Source of the DNA: Flavobacteriales bacterium
Lineage (GTDB): Bacteria; Bacteroidota; Bacteroidia; Flavobacteriales_G; Salibacteraceae
Assembly: GCA_003499525.1 (NCBI GenBank)
Contig: DNTB01000070.1
Coordinates: 1-47,430, forward strand
DNA: 47,430 bases
Direction of reading: 5' to 3'
In this document: positions 40,047-47,430 of the stretch, piece by piece
Layout: the number at the start of each line of letters is the position of its first letter
How positions within the stretch are numbered: position 1 is the stretch's first letter
Translations under genes and position numbers: made by a program
Notes under the pieces: generated by a model
Database searches by the model: none
The model's input: only the letters and a program-made list of their open reading frames with translations
What the model was told of the DNA's origin: nothing

Positions 40047-41125
40047 TGAAGAAGATTGACCTCTATATCATTCGAAAATTCCTGAAGACCTTTTTCTTTA
40101 TTCTGGGTCTTATACTGGCCATTGCCATCATTTTCGATGTGACAGAAAAACTGGATGATTTCCTCAAACACGACGTTCCTCTGAGCGAAATCATCTATGA
40201 TTACTACGTCAACTTCATCTTTTTTTACGGCAATCTGTTCAGTCCACTTTTCATCTTTTTGGCGGTGATCATTTTCACTTCTTCTATGGCATATAAGAGC
40301 GAAATCATTGCCATACTCAGCGCCGGAGTTTCTTTTCAAAGACTCATGTTTCCTTATTTTTTGGCCGCTACATTCCTGGCCATTATTTCGCTTTGGCTCA
40401 ATCATTTTACCGTTCCTCATGCCAGTCGTGAACGCGTTGCATTCGAGCAGGCCTATGTAGGTTACAGAGCTAAAGACCCGAATAAAAACCTACACAAACA
40501 GATCAAACCGGGGCATTACATTTATGTGGAAAGTTACAATGTCGACCGGGCTTCCGGTTATAAGTTCAGCTATGAAATAATCGAAGGGTCAGAGATTAAA
40601 TCCAAATTCATGTCACAATTTATGACCTGGGATTCACTTAATCAGCATTGGATCATGCGCCGGTATCAGCACCGATATCTGGATGACAAAGAAGAGGAGG
40701 TACTTGTTACGGGAAACATATTGGACACCATAATGCCTTTTGATCCCAAAGAGTTTGAACACAAAGACTACAATATTCAAATGATGGATACTCCTGAACT
40801 CAATAAGTTCATAGACGATGAGGCTCTTCGAGGATCTGAATTGTTGCCGGTCTATAAAGTTGAAAAGTACCAGCGTACTGCTCTTCCACTGGCAACTTAC
40901 ATCCTAACCCTCATTGGAGTATCCTTCGCCAGCCGAAAAGTCAGAGGAGGCATAGGGCTGCATATTGCCATAAGTATTGGGATTAGTTTTAGCTATATTC
41001 TTGCGATGCAGGTAACAAAAGTCTATGCGGTAAATGCAGGATTGAACCCTTTTATCGCAGTTTGGCTGCCGAATATATTTTTTGGGATACTGGCCATCTA
41101 CTTTTACGTGCGGGCTCCTAAATAA
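40046..41125 (+). CDS. LptF/LptG-family permease
   Basis: 359-aa inner-membrane protein of the YjgP/YjgQ family, part of the LptB2FG ABC complex that extracts lipopolysaccharide. N-terminal membrane helices (FLKTFFFILGLILAIAIIF), a periplasmic beta-jellyroll (residues about 120-270), then C-terminal helices (LPLATYILTLIGVSFASRKV, IAISIGISFSYILAMQV). Whether it is LptF or LptG cannot be told by eye. Start is the ATG sharing a base with the tgt stop; they form a two-gene operon. Confidence 0.92.
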   Translation: MKKIDLYIIRKFLKTFFFILGLILAIAIIFDVTEKLDDFLKHDVPLSEIIYDYYVNFIFFYGNLFSPLFIFLAVIIFTSSMAYKSEIIAILSAGVSFQRLMFPYFLAATFLAIISLWLNHFTVPHASRERVAFEQAYVGYRAKDPNKNLHKQIKPGHYIYVESYNVDRASGYKFSYEIIEGSEIKSKFMSQFMTWDSLNQHWIMRRYQHRYLDDKEEEVLVTGNILDTIMPFDPKEFEHKDYNIQMMDTPELNKFIDDEALRGSELLPVYKVEKYQRTALPLATYILTLIGVSFASRKVRGGIGLHIAISIGISFSYILAMQVTKVYAVNAGLNPFIAVWLPNIFFGILAIYFYVRAPK

Positions 41126-41172
41126 TCAATTGAGCAGATTTTCTATTTTCGACTTTTATTAAAGTAAGGAAC

Positions 41173-42129
41173 ATGCCAGCATATTTGGATTTTGAAAAAC
41201 CCATTGCCGAGCTAGAAGAACAACTCGACCAGGCGAAGCAGATAGAAGAAAAAGGAAAGGTAGATGCTTCGCAGACCATTGCAGAGCTGAAGAAGAAAAT
41301 TACCAAGACCAAAAAGGAAATCTACAACAACCTGACAGCCTGGCAGAAGGTTCAGGTTTCAAGACATCCCGAACGCCCATATACGCTGGACTACATTGAA
41401 ACCATGACCAATGGAGATTTTTTGGAATTACATGGAGACAGAAATGTAAGAGACGATAAAGCCATTGTTGGCGGTTTTGGTAATGTAAGTGGCCGCACAT
41501 TGATGATTATTGGACAGCAAAAAGGTATCAATACCAAGATGCGCCAATACAGAAATTTTGGAATGGCGAACCCTGAAGGCTATCGTAAAGCCTTAAGACT
41601 TATGCATCTGGCAAACAAATTCAACAAGCCAATAGTGACGTTAATCGACACACCGGGCGCGTATCCAGGAATAGAGGCTGAAGAAAGGGGTCAGGGTGAG
41701 GCCATTGCTCGAAACCTCAAAGAAATGTTTGAGATAGAAGTTCCGATCATAACGGTTATCGTAGGGGAAGGAGCTTCGGGTGGAGCGTTGGGAATTGGAA
41801 TTGGTGATCGGGTATTCATGCTGGAAAACACCTGGTATTCTGTAATATCACCTGAATCGTGTAGTTCCATTCTCTGGAGAAGCTGGGACCACAAAGAAGA
41901 AGCAGCTGAAGCCTTGAAACTTACTGCAACTGACATGCTGGGCAATAAACTAATCGACTTTATTATCAAGGAACCACCGGGTGGAGCTCATTCTAACAAG
42001 CCTGAGATCATTCGAAGAGTTAAAAAAGAAATCTTAGCGTCAATTGAGGAGCTGGAACAGTTATCTTCGGAAGAGCGAATACAGCAGCGCATCGATAAGT
42101 ATTGCGCAATGGGTGTTTATAATGAATAG
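41173..42129 (+). CDS. accA: Acetyl-CoA carboxylase carboxyltransferase subunit alpha (AccA)
   Basis: 318 aa, the usual length. Fatty-acid synthesis first step: transfers CO2 from biotin to acetyl-CoA with AccD. Motifs: N-terminal coiled-coil, SRHPERPYTLDYIE, FLELHGDRNVRDDKAIVGG, TLIDTPGAYPGIEAEERGQG, EGASGGALGIGIGDRVFMLE and SPESCSSILWR. AccD is not in the window. Start ATG preceded by AAGGAAC. Followed by a 128-nt gap to dnaB. Confidence 0.96.
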   Translation: MPAYLDFEKPIAELEEQLDQAKQIEEKGKVDASQTIAELKKKITKTKKEIYNNLTAWQKVQVSRHPERPYTLDYIETMTNGDFLELHGDRNVRDDKAIVGGFGNVSGRTLMIIGQQKGINTKMRQYRNFGMANPEGYRKALRLMHLANKFNKPIVTLIDTPGAYPGIEAEERGQGEAIARNLKEMFEIEVPIITVIVGEGASGGALGIGIGDRVFMLENTWYSVISPESCSSILWRSWDHKEEAAEALKLTATDMLGNKLIDFIIKEPPGGAHSNKPEIIRRVKKEILASIEELEQLSSEERIQQRIDKYCAMGVYNE

Positions 42130-42235
42130 ACCCCTAACCAAGTGAGTTTGAACAACTTCACAATTGTTCAAATCAAGTGGTAAAAATTGTTTAATCGCTA
42201 AGGGCAGATCATAGGTGAAAGCTCTGCCAACCTGA

Positions 42236-42243
42236 TAATTTTG
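42236..42243 (+). promoter_or_regulatory. -7 element of dnaB
   Basis: TAATTTTG lies 14 nt before the ATG at 42258. It overlaps a GTG that could otherwise extend dnaB, which fixes the start at 42258. -33 not clear. Confidence 0.55.
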
Positions 42244-42257
42244 TGCAAATTTTTCCA

Positions 42258-43772
42258 ATGGCAAACGCACCCGTTAGAACGAAAAGACCATCGGCTCAAC
42301 CTACAAGCAATGCAAGCAGGGAACTCGGAAAAGTCCCCCCGCAGGCATTGGACCTTGAAGAGGCAGTTCTTGGCGCATTACTCATTGAAAAAGAGGCAGT
42401 TAATGATGTAATAGACATCCTCCATCCAGACAGTTTCTACAAAGATGCTCATCAAAAAATCTATACTTCCATAAAGGATCTGTTCAGCAAGTCGGAGCCC
42501 ATCGACCTTTTGACTGTAACGGAAGATTTAAGGAAAAGAGGGGAGCTCGACCTCATTGGTGGCCCCTTTTACCTAACCCAGCTTACCGGACGAGTGGGCT
42601 CGGCAGCGAACGTAGAATTTCACGCCAGAATCATTTCTCAAAAGCACATTTTGAGAGAACTCATCCGAATTTCATCATCGACCATTACCGATGCATTTGA
42701 CGAAACCACAGATGTTTTTGATCTTCTGGATCGAACAGAAAGCGACTTATTTGGTGTTGCTGAAGGAAATATTCGAAAGAGTTTCGATAGTATGAGCGTG
42801 CTCATACAACAGGCAATACAACGTGTTCAAGAACTCAGCCAAAAAGAAGATGGGGTAAGTGGAGTTCCCACTGGATTTAGCGATTTAGATAAAATTACAT
42901 CCGGTTTTCAACCGGCCGATATGATTATTCTGGCCGCTCGGCCGGGTATGGGTAAAACCTCATTCGCTTTGACGATTGCCCGAAATACTGCGGTAGATTT
43001 TAAAAAAGCTGTTGCGGTTTTTTCACTTGAGATGTCTTCTCTTCAATTAGTAACCAGACTTATTTCGTCAGAAACCGAGCTCACTTCTGAAAAACTAAGA
43101 AAAGGCAATTTAGAGTCGCATGAATGGGAGCAGCTTTCAACTAAAATTACTGCTCTTTCTGAAGCCCCCATTTTTATTGACGATACTCCGGCTCTTTCAG
43201 TTTTTGAATTGAGGGCAAAGTGCCGAAGGCTAAAAGCCCAACACGATATTCAAATGGTCGTGATAGACTACCTCCAACTCATGACCCCCGGAGGTGAAAA
43301 TAAAGGGAACCGGGAGCAGGAAATCTCAACCATCTCCCGTTCGGTTAAGAGTATAGCCAAAGAACTTAGTATTCCTGTAATTGCTCTTTCACAGTTAAGC
43401 AGGTCAGTTGAGACACGCCAGGGCCCGAAAAGACCTGTACTTAGTGACCTGAGAGAGTCAGGTGCGATTGAACAGGATGCGGATATAGTTATGTTCCTGT
43501 ACCGGCCCGAATACTACGGATTTACAGAGGATGAGGAAGGGAATCCAACCGATGGAGTTACTGAACTAATTATTGCAAAACACCGTAATGGTAAAACTGA
43601 TCGGGTAAACTTGAGGTTCGTGGATCACCTCGCCAAGTTCGTCAATGACGGAGATAATATGATGGAGATGTTGTCGCCATTGGCACCGAATGATGATTTT
43701 TCGACCAACTTCGTAAAACGCTCGAGCAGGATGAATGATGATTTTGAAAGCGATGATCAAACACCATTTTAA
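42258..43772 (+). CDS. dnaB: Replicative DNA helicase (DnaB)
   Basis: 504-aa hexameric helicase of the replisome. N-terminal DnaB domain (VPPQALDLEEAVLGALLIEK), linker, then RecA-like C-terminal domain: GVPTGFSDLDKITSGFQPAD, Walker A AARPGMGKTSFAL, FSLEMSSLQLVTRL, Walker B MVVIDYLQLM, QEISTISRSVKSIAKEL, SQLSRSVETR and SDLRESGAIEQDADIV, LIIAKHRNG. No intein. An acidic tail (DDFESDDQTPF) ends the protein. Its end overlaps the next gene. Confidence 0.97.
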   Translation: MANAPVRTKRPSAQPTSNASRELGKVPPQALDLEEAVLGALLIEKEAVNDVIDILHPDSFYKDAHQKIYTSIKDLFSKSEPIDLLTVTEDLRKRGELDLIGGPFYLTQLTGRVGSAANVEFHARIISQKHILRELIRISSSTITDAFDETTDVFDLLDRTESDLFGVAEGNIRKSFDSMSVLIQQAIQRVQELSQKEDGVSGVPTGFSDLDKITSGFQPADMIILAARPGMGKTSFALTIARNTAVDFKKAVAVFSLEMSSLQLVTRLISSETELTSEKLRKGNLESHEWEQLSTKITALSEAPIFIDDTPALSVFELRAKCRRLKAQHDIQMVVIDYLQLMTPGGENKGNREQEISTISRSVKSIAKELSIPVIALSQLSRSVETRQGPKRPVLSDLRESGAIEQDADIVMFLYRPEYYGFTEDEEGNPTDGVTELIIAKHRNGKTDRVNLRFVDHLAKFVNDGDNMMEMLSPLAPNDDFSTNFVKRSSRMNDDFESDDQTPF

Positions 43773-45030
43773 ATTCATAGTTCTTATAGCAATCTTTTTC
43801 GCGGCCTCCGGTAAAATACTGGGCTCATACATCCTTATTCCTATGGATGACGAAACCCAACAAAACCACTTAAAAGCCTATGGAATTGCTTACTGGACGC
43901 TCTACAATGAAGTTGAAGTAGTATGGCTCTTAAACTACCGAGGTGGAAGTTTTCTCATACAGGCACTTGATCCGGTGCGTACTGAATGTGTGGTACGAGG
44001 TGTAAGCTATGAAGTAATCACTGATGCACAGGCCCTTAGCATTCGTCAGGAAATAGCTAACCCCGAAGCGAACATGGATGTGATGAAGCTGGAGAAAGCT
44101 CCTAAGATTGCCGTTTACTCACCAGAGGGAACACAACCCTGGGACGATGCCGTAACTCTCGTCCTCACCTATGCTGAAATTCCCTATGATCAGATTTACG
44201 ACAAAGAGATCATACGCGGAGATTTAGCCTTGTATGACTGGCTTCATCTCCATCATGAAGATTTTACCGGGCAGTATGGAAAGTTTTATGCCGCTTACAA
44301 AAATGCCTCCTGGTATAAAGAGCAGGTGAAAAAGGCAGAAGCTGATGCGACTGAGTTGGGATTCAAGAAAGTGTCTGAACTAAAGCTGCAAGTTGCTCAA
44401 AACATAAAGAACTACATTCTGGGGGGTGGATTTTTGTTTTCAATGTGCTCAGGCACAGATTCTTATGACATTGCTCTTGCAGCAGCCAATACTGACATTT
44501 GTGAAGTTATGTTTGATGGCGACCCTGCAGATCCTGCGGCACAGGAAAAACTGGACTTCAGCAAATCTCTGGCCTTTGAAAATTTCACATTGGAAATGAG
44601 GCCCCTACAATACGAGTACAGTAATATTGACGCAACCCCGATTCATTCGAGAACTCCTGAAACATCAGATCTTTTTTCACTATTTGATTTTTCTGCCAAG
44701 TGGGATCCCGTTCCTACCATGCTTTGCCAGAATCATACACAAATCATAAAAGGCTTTATGGGGCAAACAACAGCCTACGACAAGCGATTTGTAAAACCAG
44801 ATGTCTTAATTCTTGGTGAAAGCAAAGCGCTCAATTCAGCAAGGTATATACACGGCAATTTTGGCAAAGGTCAGTGGACATTTTATGGGGGGCACGATCC
44901 GGAAGACTACCAACATTTTGTAGGCGATCCACCAACGGATCTGGACTTGCATCCAAATTCTCCCGGTTACAGGTTAATCCTGAACAATGTCTTGTTTCCT
45001 GCAGCGAGAAAGAAGAAACAGAAAACATGA
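43735..45030 (+). CDS. Uncharacterised exported protein of a Bacteroidota family
   Basis: 431 aa from ATG 43735 (overlapping dnaB by 38 nt); the ATG at 43753 gives a cleaner signal peptide (MIKHHFKFIVLIAIFFAA). After it come SYILIPMDDETQQNHLKAYG and WLLNYRGGSFLI, then IAVYSPEGTQPWDDAVTLVL and YILGGGFLFSMCSGTDSYDI, which resemble a glutamine-amidotransferase/flavodoxin-like fold with Cys in FSMCSGT, and a C-terminal FGKGQWTFYGGHDPEDYQH. I recall relatives labelled 'asparagine synthetase B', but no PP-loop or synthetase motif is visible, so that name should not be used. Function unknown. Confidence 0.8.
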   Translation: MMILKAMIKHHFKFIVLIAIFFAASGKILGSYILIPMDDETQQNHLKAYGIAYWTLYNEVEVVWLLNYRGGSFLIQALDPVRTECVVRGVSYEVITDAQALSIRQEIANPEANMDVMKLEKAPKIAVYSPEGTQPWDDAVTLVLTYAEIPYDQIYDKEIIRGDLALYDWLHLHHEDFTGQYGKFYAAYKNASWYKEQVKKAEADATELGFKKVSELKLQVAQNIKNYILGGGFLFSMCSGTDSYDIALAAANTDICEVMFDGDPADPAAQEKLDFSKSLAFENFTLEMRPLQYEYSNIDATPIHSRTPETSDLFSLFDFSAKWDPVPTMLCQNHTQIIKGFMGQTTAYDKRFVKPDVLILGESKALNSARYIHGNFGKGQWTFYGGHDPEDYQHFVGDPPTDLDLHPNSPGYRLILNNVLFPAARKKKQKT

Positions 45031-45034
45031 TGTG

Positions 45035-46873
45035 CTAATTGTAAAAATCCCAGCTGATGCCAAAAGCAAATCCACGGTCCGGCATGGGGTATGGGAAAAC
45101 CATCATATAGTTTTGGTCCAGAAATCCCTGAAGTAGGTTATTCATTCTGAGAAAACCATGGGCCCGTTTTATCCTCGCCGCAAGAAATACATCAATGAAG
45201 GGGAAATTACCCACTAGATTCTCATTCTGGAGGTAAAAGGATCTTGTCAATGGGAAGTACATATTCGCATAGTACTCTGAGTTCCAGTAATAGTCGAACC
45301 CTATCTTCCACTCTAGAGCTTTCCTAAAAACGAAGTCTTTGTAGTACAAGGACCCATGTATCATCCATTCGGGAAGAGCTATCTGATCGGGATTATCGAC
45401 ATTTTGATAGACCAAATTCACATCCAGATAGAAGGGTTTAACAGAAAAGAGCTTGGATAGCTCTAGTCTGTATCCGGAATTAGTACCGTCAAACTGTACA
45501 GGACGAAAATCACTTCCTATGGCCACATAGTTGTCGTAATTGTATATTCTGGCGTGCAATCCAAGCTTGAGCTTTTCACTTGTGATATAAAATTTCAATG
45601 CATCATAGAATATGAAATTGAAATTATTGCTCCAATTCAGAATAGAAGACCGATAATTCAACCTGTTATAGGCAGGTAATGAAGACCAGGATTCAAACCC
45701 TACTCCTACAATCAGGCTTTGGGCTTTCCAAAGTTCAGCACCAAAATCGATATTCAATTCTTCAGCGTCTTCATTAAATCCATCAACCACTAGTTCATAG
45801 CTCAAAGCGCCATGAAATCGATTCACATTAAAACGGGGTATTTCAAAAAGTAGAGATGTGCTGTTAATAGTTGAATCAATCTGATTCTGTGTTATTTGAG
45901 AATTCAAATACTTTGTGCCCGCACGAAATTCTATATCATTCGGTAGAGTATAGCTGTAAGCAAGAAGGGTGTTGTATCGGGTTTCTCCATTTTGATCATA
46001 TGCGAAATGAATACTGGTATCTACCGCAATATTGTTCAGGTAGAAATCACTGAGAGAATCTGTATCGTCAAACCAATAGTCCAAAATATTCACTTCATTT
46101 TCCCATATAATCATCGAGTGATACTCTGATTTATTCATTTCATTTCTTCTGCCGAACTGGAAGAACTGATTAAGAAATACTCTTCTTCTGTCTGAATAAT
46201 TAGTGGCGTTTCGGAGATTAACTTCAAGGCCCAGTTTATTTTGACTGAGGTTCTCAAGAAATGCCGAATCACTCTGTATTCCTCCATTTTCCTGAATCTC
46301 GTATTTTTCGATTATCCAGGATCCTAATATACCATATCGGCGATTTTTAGTCACGAAGTTGGACTGCAACTCGAAATTGCTGAAGATGGATTTCTGATTC
46401 AGATAAAATCCCTCGGAACTAAAGCGGTCAAACTTAGCTGTGAGGTTAAGACCTTTTCGGATATTCTGTGAAAATACCAGATCAATCTCCTGGTATTTTC
46501 TGGGGCCATTCAAATAGGTAACCTGGACGTAAGGAATCTTAGTCTGATAAAAATAGTTGGTCTGCTTGGAGAAGAGATAGGGGTTAAACACATCATTCCC
46601 GAGGTGGTATCCGAAGGATGAATGAGCTTTTTCATCGAGTTGTTCACCAGCAAGCCCGATATTACCGAGCGAATTTCTTTCGTTGAACAATGCTGGTAGA
46701 AAGCGGTAAAGGCTCTTTACGTTAGTATCTAAAGGGGTAAGACTATCCGCATCATAATAATCTTCCAAAACTACTCTAAGCACTTCATCTCCCTTAAGTA
46801 CGACTCTTCCTGAGTCTTCCTGGGCGAAGGTCAGCAATGGAAGTAGGGCAATGAATAAAAGAATGTTCTTCAA
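45035..46873 (-). CDS. Putative outer-membrane porin (Porin_10-like)
   Basis: 612 aa. Signal peptide (start read as M, KNILLFIALLPLLTFAQ), an N-terminal periplasmic segment (LPALFNERNSLGNIGLAGEQ), then a barrel of about 16-18 amphipathic strands (e.g. YFYQTKIPYVQVTYLNG, KGLNLTAKFDRFSSEGFY), ending FAFGISWDFYN with a C-terminal aromatic strand. The start codon is TTG at 46873; no upstream in-frame ATG exists. Convergent with the preceding plus-strand gene (4 nt). Confidence 0.86.
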   Translation of the reverse strand: MKNILLFIALLPLLTFAQEDSGRVVLKGDEVLRVVLEDYYDADSLTPLDTNVKSLYRFLPALFNERNSLGNIGLAGEQLDEKAHSSFGYHLGNDVFNPYLFSKQTNYFYQTKIPYVQVTYLNGPRKYQEIDLVFSQNIRKGLNLTAKFDRFSSEGFYLNQKSIFSNFELQSNFVTKNRRYGILGSWIIEKYEIQENGGIQSDSAFLENLSQNKLGLEVNLRNATNYSDRRRVFLNQFFQFGRRNEMNKSEYHSMIIWENEVNILDYWFDDTDSLSDFYLNNIAVDTSIHFAYDQNGETRYNTLLAYSYTLPNDIEFRAGTKYLNSQITQNQIDSTINSTSLLFEIPRFNVNRFHGALSYELVVDGFNEDAEELNIDFGAELWKAQSLIVGVGFESWSSLPAYNRLNYRSSILNWSNNFNFIFYDALKFYITSEKLKLGLHARIYNYDNYVAIGSDFRPVQFDGTNSGYRLELSKLFSVKPFYLDVNLVYQNVDNPDQIALPEWMIHGSLYYKDFVFRKALEWKIGFDYYWNSEYYANMYFPLTRSFYLQNENLVGNFPFIDVFLAARIKRAHGFLRMNNLLQGFLDQNYMMVFPYPMPDRGFAFGISWDFYN

Positions 46874-46890
46874 CGAAGAGATTTTGGGAG

Positions 46891-46898
46891 CAAAGTTA
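46891..46898 (-). promoter_or_regulatory. -7 element of the porin gene, adjoining the rRNA terminator
   Basis: TAACTTTG on the minus strand, 17 nt before the TTG start. Its -33 region would fall inside the terminator hairpin at 46910-46941. Confidence 0.5.
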
Positions 46899-46903
46899 AG
46901 AGC

Positions 46904-46943
46904 AAAAAAAAGCCCGACCCGATAAAAATCGGGTCGGGCTTTT
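46904..46943. terminator. rRNA-operon terminator hairpin
   Basis: Perfect 14-bp stem (46910-46923 with 46928-46941) and an AAAA loop, with a 7-base T-run on the minus strand and TTTT on the plus strand. Sits 7-8 nt downstream of the 5S gene. Confidence 0.85.
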
Positions 46944-46950
46944 GATAAAT

Positions 46951-47060
46951 CGGCGACGACATACTCTTCCGCCTGTTACAGCAGTACCATCTGCGCTGGT
47001 GGGCTTAACTTCTCTGTTCGGGATGGGAAGAGGTGATCCCCACCGCTAGAGTCACCGTAA
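46951..47060 (-). rRNA. rrf: 5S ribosomal RNA
   Basis: On the minus strand the sequence from about 47060 reads through GGTGGGGATCACCTCTTCCC, ATCCCGAACAGAGAAGTTAA and GCCCACCAGCGCAGATGGTA to 46951, the conserved 5S core. About 110 nt; exact ends are estimated. Confidence 0.92.
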
Positions 47061-47125
47061 ATCATTAAATAAAATTTGAAATGTTGAAAAGAGAGCTTAA
47101 TGACGAATAAAACTTCTGGTTATCA

Positions 47126-47430
47126 GAAAGCTACGGGTAATTAGTACTACTCGGCTTTGACATCACTGTCTTTACACCTGTAGCCTATCAACGTCATCGT
47201 CTATAACGACCCTTAAAAGAAGCCTCATCTTGAGGTAAGTTTCGCACTTAGATGCTTTCAGTGCTTATCTCATCCAGACATAGCTACCCTGCGGTGCAGC
47301 TGGCGCCACAACAGGTACACTAGAGGTCTGTCCAACCCGGTCCTCTCGTACTAAGGTCAGGTCCTCTCAAGCTTCTAACGCCCACAACAGATAGGGACCG
47401 AACTGTCTCGCGACGTTCTGAACCCAGCTC
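47126..47430 (-). rRNA. rrl: 23S ribosomal RNA, 3' part (cut by window edge)
   Basis: The minus strand contains the sarcin-ricin-side and 3' conserved blocks, e.g. GAGAGGACCGGGTTGGACAG and ACCTCAAGATGAGGCTTCTT, and ends near GTACTAATTACCCGTAGCTT. Only the last 305 nt or so are present. Separated from 5S by a spacer of about 65 nt without a tRNA. Confidence 0.93.

Overview
The window is a chromosomal segment from a member of the Bacteroidota, probably a marine-type Flavobacteriia or Cytophagia relative. Evidence: promoters fit the phylum's TTG-N19-TAnnTTTG consensus, a LamG protein ends in a type IX secretion (T9SS) sorting domain, and lineage-typical families are present (DUF4783, DUF4834, DUF6268, YfhO, Porin_10-like porin, a Wzc-type kinase with a Tyr-rich tail). 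Genus cannot be set from the sequence by eye.

Layout. (1) 1-6.9 kb, minus strand: polysaccharide export (truncated Wzc-like kinase, Wza-like lipoprotein), then cysN, cysD, cysC and cysQ, which make PAPS and clear PAP. (2) 6.9-10.7 kb: galE, rlmH, a DUF4783 protein, nadC and a YihY/BrkB membrane protein. (3) 10.7-19.6 kb, plus strand: a tightly overlapping glycan operon with a GNAT/FemAB-like protein, a GT2, a DUF115/GT42-like protein, a hexapeptide acyltransferase, an SpsF-like cytidylyltransferase, a NeuB/SpsE-like synthase, a methyltransferase, a GT2 fused to a degenerate NeuA-like domain, and a flippase. It meets a LegC-like aminotransferase coming from the other strand, the last gene of a carB-DUF4834-yfhO-legC run (19.65-26.5 kb). 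Together these point to a legionaminic-acid-like (nonulosonate) glycan, although several pathway enzymes are not in the window. (4) 26.5-32.6 kb: housekeeping genes (alpha/beta hydrolase, rpmH, MsbA-like ABC exporter, rsmG, DUF6268 beta-barrel, HerA-like ATPase). (5) 32.6-37.7 kb: an accessory islet with a T9SS LamG protein, two paralogous ECF-like sigma factors as 552-bp direct repeats, a HigB-HigA toxin-antitoxin pair abutting the 5'-truncated sigma copy, and a lipoprotein gene broken by one in-frame TGA. (6) 37.7-46.9 kb: GT2, tgt, LptF/G-like permease, accA, dnaB, an uncharacterised secreted protein and a porin. (7) 46.9 kb to the end: terminator, 5S and the 3' end of 23S rRNA on the minus strand.

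The most unusual items are the GT2/NeuA-like fusion inside the nonulosonate locus, and the sigma-factor duplication with mosaic identity whose 5' copy boundary coincides with a toxin-antitoxin module. No CRISPR array, transposase, integrase or tRNA was seen. All assignments are by eye from translated motifs; no database search was run.
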